Positions 29,176-30,996 of a stretch of 30,996 bases of DNA are shown in pieces; within the stretch, counting starts at the first letter, position 1, and the number at the start of each line of letters is the position of its first letter. Below the pieces are notes generated by a model, which saw only the letters and a program-made list of their open reading frames with translations, was not told the DNA's origin and did no database searches. This DNA is from DATGFB01 sp032160545 (GTDB lineage: Bacteria > Actinomycetota > Actinomycetes > Mycobacteriales > Jatrophihabitantaceae): assembly GCA_032160545.1 (NCBI GenBank), contig JAVHVN010000016.1, positions 1-30,996 of the forward strand, written 5' to 3'. The position numbers and the translations under genes were made by a program.

Positions 29176-30504
29176 TCAGACCTCGGCGAAGGCGGCGTCG
29201 AGGATGTCCAGGCCCTCGGCAAGCAGGTCCTCGCCGATCACCAGCGGAGGCAGGAAGCGCAGCACGTTGCCGTAGGTCCCGGCGGTGAGCGTCACCAGCC
29301 CCTCGCGGTGGCACGCCGAGGAGACCAACCCGGCCAGCACGGGATCGGGCGTGGACGAGCCGGGCTCGACCAGTTCGACGGCGAGCATCGCGCCCCGGCC
29401 GCGCACGTCGCCGATCGAGTCGTAGCGTGCGGCCAGCGCGTCGAGGCGCGGGCGCATGACGGACTCGATGTGCCGAGCCGCGCCGCAAAGATCCTCGGCA
29501 CGCATCGTCTCGATCGACGCGAGCGCCGCCGCGCACGCGACCGGGTTGCCGCCGTATGTTCCGCCGAGGCCCCCCACGTGGACGGAGTCCATGACCTCGG
29601 CGCGCCCTGTGACGCCCGCGAGCGGCAGGCCACCCGCGATGCCCTTGGCCGTCGTGACCAGATCGGGAACGACCTGTTCGAACTCGGACGCGAACCAGTC
29701 GCCGGTACGGCAGAAGCCGCTCTGGATCTCGTCCGCGATGAACAGGATGCCGTTCCCGGCGCACCAGTCGGCGACGCGGCGCAGGAAGCCCGGCGCCGGC
29801 ACGACGAAGCCCCCCTCGCCCTGGATCGGTTCGACGACGACCGCAGCGGCGTTCTGCTCCCCGACCTGCGCGTGGACCAGCGACACGAACTGCTCGAATG
29901 CCTCGTCGGCGCAACGCTCCGGGCCGGTCGGCCACCGGTACGGATACGCCATCGGTACCCGGTAGATCTCGCCGGCGAACGGCCCGAAGCGGTGCTTGTA
30001 GGGCATGTTCTTCGCCGTCAGCGCCATCGTGAGGTTCGTCCTGCCGTGATAGGCGTGGTCGAACGCGATGATCGCCTGCCGGCCGGTGTGATGCCGGGCG
30101 ACCTTGACCGCGTTCTCGACCGCCTCGGCACCGGAGTTGAACAGCGCCGAGCGCTTCTCGTGCGTGCCCGGCGTCAGCTCGTTCAGCGCCTCGGCGACCG
30201 CGACGTACTCCTCGTAGGGCGTCACCATGAAGCAGGTGTGGGTGAAGTCGCCGACCTGCTCGCGAACCGCGTCGACGACTCGCGGCGCGGCGTTGCCGAC
30301 GCTCACCACCGCGATGCCGGACCCGAAATCGATCAGCTGGTTGCCGTCGGCGTCGACGATGATGCCGCCGGCCGCCCGCTCGACGTAGACGGGCAGGGTC
30401 GTTCCGACCCCGGCCGCGACGGCGGCGAGCTTGCGCTCGTGCAGCGCGCGGGAACGCGGCCCGGGGATCTCGGTGGCGAGGACGCGCTTCTGCTCGACGG
30501 TCAT
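29176..30504 (-). CDS. gabT: 4-aminobutyrate aminotransferase (class III PLP enzyme)
   Basis: This 442-aa cytoplasmic transaminase converts GABA and 2-oxoglutarate to succinate semialdehyde and glutamate. It has NSGAEAVENAVKVAR (123-137), AYHGRTNLTMALT (151-163), VVVEPIQGEGGF (222-233), the PLP-binding Asp in IADEIQSGF (D258) and the Schiff-base Lys in TTAKGIAGGLPL (K287). The sequence fits GabT better than ornithine or acetylornithine aminotransferases. ATG 30504 has GAGGAG about 9 nt upstream. It lies 30 bp behind a spermidine/putrescine-type permease gene, suggesting uptake and catabolism of putrescine via GABA. Confidence 0.9.
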   Translation of the reverse strand: MTVEQKRVLATEIPGPRSRALHERKLAAVAAGVGTTLPVYVERAAGGIIVDADGNQLIDFGSGIAVVSVGNAAPRVVDAVREQVGDFTHTCFMVTPYEEYVAVAEALNELTPGTHEKRSALFNSGAEAVENAVKVARHHTGRQAIIAFDHAYHGRTNLTMALTAKNMPYKHRFGPFAGEIYRVPMAYPYRWPTGPERCADEAFEQFVSLVHAQVGEQNAAAVVVEPIQGEGGFVVPAPGFLRRVADWCAGNGILFIADEIQSGFCRTGDWFASEFEQVVPDLVTTAKGIAGGLPLAGVTGRAEVMDSVHVGGLGGTYGGNPVACAAALASIETMRAEDLCGAARHIESVMRPRLDALAARYDSIGDVRGRGAMLAVELVEPGSSTPDPVLAGLVSSACHREGLVTLTAGTYGNVLRFLPPLVIGEDLLAEGLDILDAAFAEV

Positions 30505-30534
30505 GACGGAGTTCTCCTCAAGGTGGAAACCGGG

Positions 30535-30996
30535 CTAGAACCGGCTGGTGACGGCGTCGTCCCCGAGCCGCTGGGCGGCCCACACCGGCAGGACGGCCAG
30601 CACGATGAGCGCCGCCGCGACGACGTTGATGACCGGCGCCTGGTTCGGCCGGAACAGGTTCTGGAAGATCCACAGCGGCAGCGTCTGGGTCCCTGCGTTC
30701 GTGGTGAAGTTGGTGACGACGATCTCGTCGAAGCTGAGCCCGAACGCCAGCAGCGCACCGGCGACCAGCGCGCCGCGCAGGTTGGGGAAGGTGACGTAGC
30801 GGAAGGTCTGCCAGCCGGTAGCGCCCAGATCGGCAGATGCCTCCTCGAGCGAACCGCCCATGCGACGCAGCCGGGCCTGCACGTTGTTGTAGACGATCAC
30901 GACGCAGAACGTGGCATGGCCGATGATCACCGTCTTGAGCCCGAAGTTCGCGCTGCCGACCGTCTGGTTCAACGCCGCGTTCAGTGCGATGCCGGT
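30535..30996 (-). CDS. PotC-like ABC transporter permease (5' end outside window)
   Basis: The last 153 residues of an inner-membrane permease are visible, and the reading frame stays open to the right edge. The EAA loop that contacts the ATPase is EEASADLGATGWQTFRYVTFP, followed by PNLRGALVAGALLAFGLSFDEIVVTNF, which is typical of the PotC half of spermidine/putrescine importers. Helices flank the EAA loop and one lies near the C-terminus. It is followed on the same strand by gabT, so the operon probably imports polyamines or a related amine. The substrate is inferred from family and context. Confidence 0.88.
   Translation of the reverse strand, partial: TGIALNAALNQTVGSANFGLKTVIIGHATFCVVIVYNNVQARLRRMGGSLEEASADLGATGWQTFRYVTFPNLRGALVAGALLAFGLSFDEIVVTNFTTNAGTQTLPLWIFQNLFRPNQAPVINVVAAALIVLAVLPVWAAQRLGDDAVTSRF

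Overview
The window is a very GC-rich (about 70% by eye), strongly GC3-biased chromosomal segment. Everything in it fits a high-GC actinobacterium: many GTG starts (and one TTG), leaderless promoters of the TANNNT type, a nested aspartokinase beta subunit and a lysC-asd pair. I cannot name the genus. No tRNA, rRNA, insertion sequence, phage gene or CRISPR array was seen.

Positions 1-25148, with a tail to about 26674, form one large exopolysaccharide/capsule locus of the Wzx/Wzy type. It has an initiating polyprenyl-phosphate sugar phosphotransferase (23625-25148), four further glycosyltransferases (GT61 at 5732; GT4-like at 8743, 10516 and 22363), a flippase (14116-15420), a Wzy-like polymerase/ligase (2429-3931), a Wzz-type chain-length protein fused to a bacterial tyrosine kinase (726-2138) and a low-molecular-weight tyrosine phosphatase (21612-22214). 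A GDP-mannose 3,5-epimerase-like enzyme runs off the left edge and would supply an unusual nucleotide sugar.

The locus is unusually rich in decoration enzymes: four FkbM methyltransferases, one COG4627-like methyltransferase, a PAPS-type sulfotransferase, three left-handed beta-helix acyltransferases, two tandem SGNH-like hydrolases and a membrane-anchored serine hydrolase. In the middle lies a compact, translationally coupled cassette of acyl carrier protein, AMP-forming acyl ligase and short-chain reductase (17840 down to 15509). It is divergent from a CatB-like acyltransferase. The best candidate for an undescribed pathway is therefore a dedicated system that activates, reduces and transfers an acyl group onto the polysaccharide or its sugar precursor.

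The locus is cut into many short transcription units facing both ways. Five genes plus one 16-codon upstream ORF have a TANNNT -10 hexamer only 6-8 nt before the start codon (leaderless), and a sixth gene has a weaker version. GC-rich inverted repeats sit on or next to stop codons and probably act as terminators, several of them bidirectional. A peptide deformylase gene lies inside the locus, between the phosphatase and the SGNH pair.

From 26759 to the right edge the content changes to housekeeping metabolism on the minus strand: lysC (with its nested beta subunit) and asd, overlapping by 4 bp, for aspartate-family amino acids; then a 4-aminobutyrate aminotransferase gene preceded by a spermidine/putrescine-type ABC permease that runs off the right edge, suggesting polyamine/GABA catabolism.
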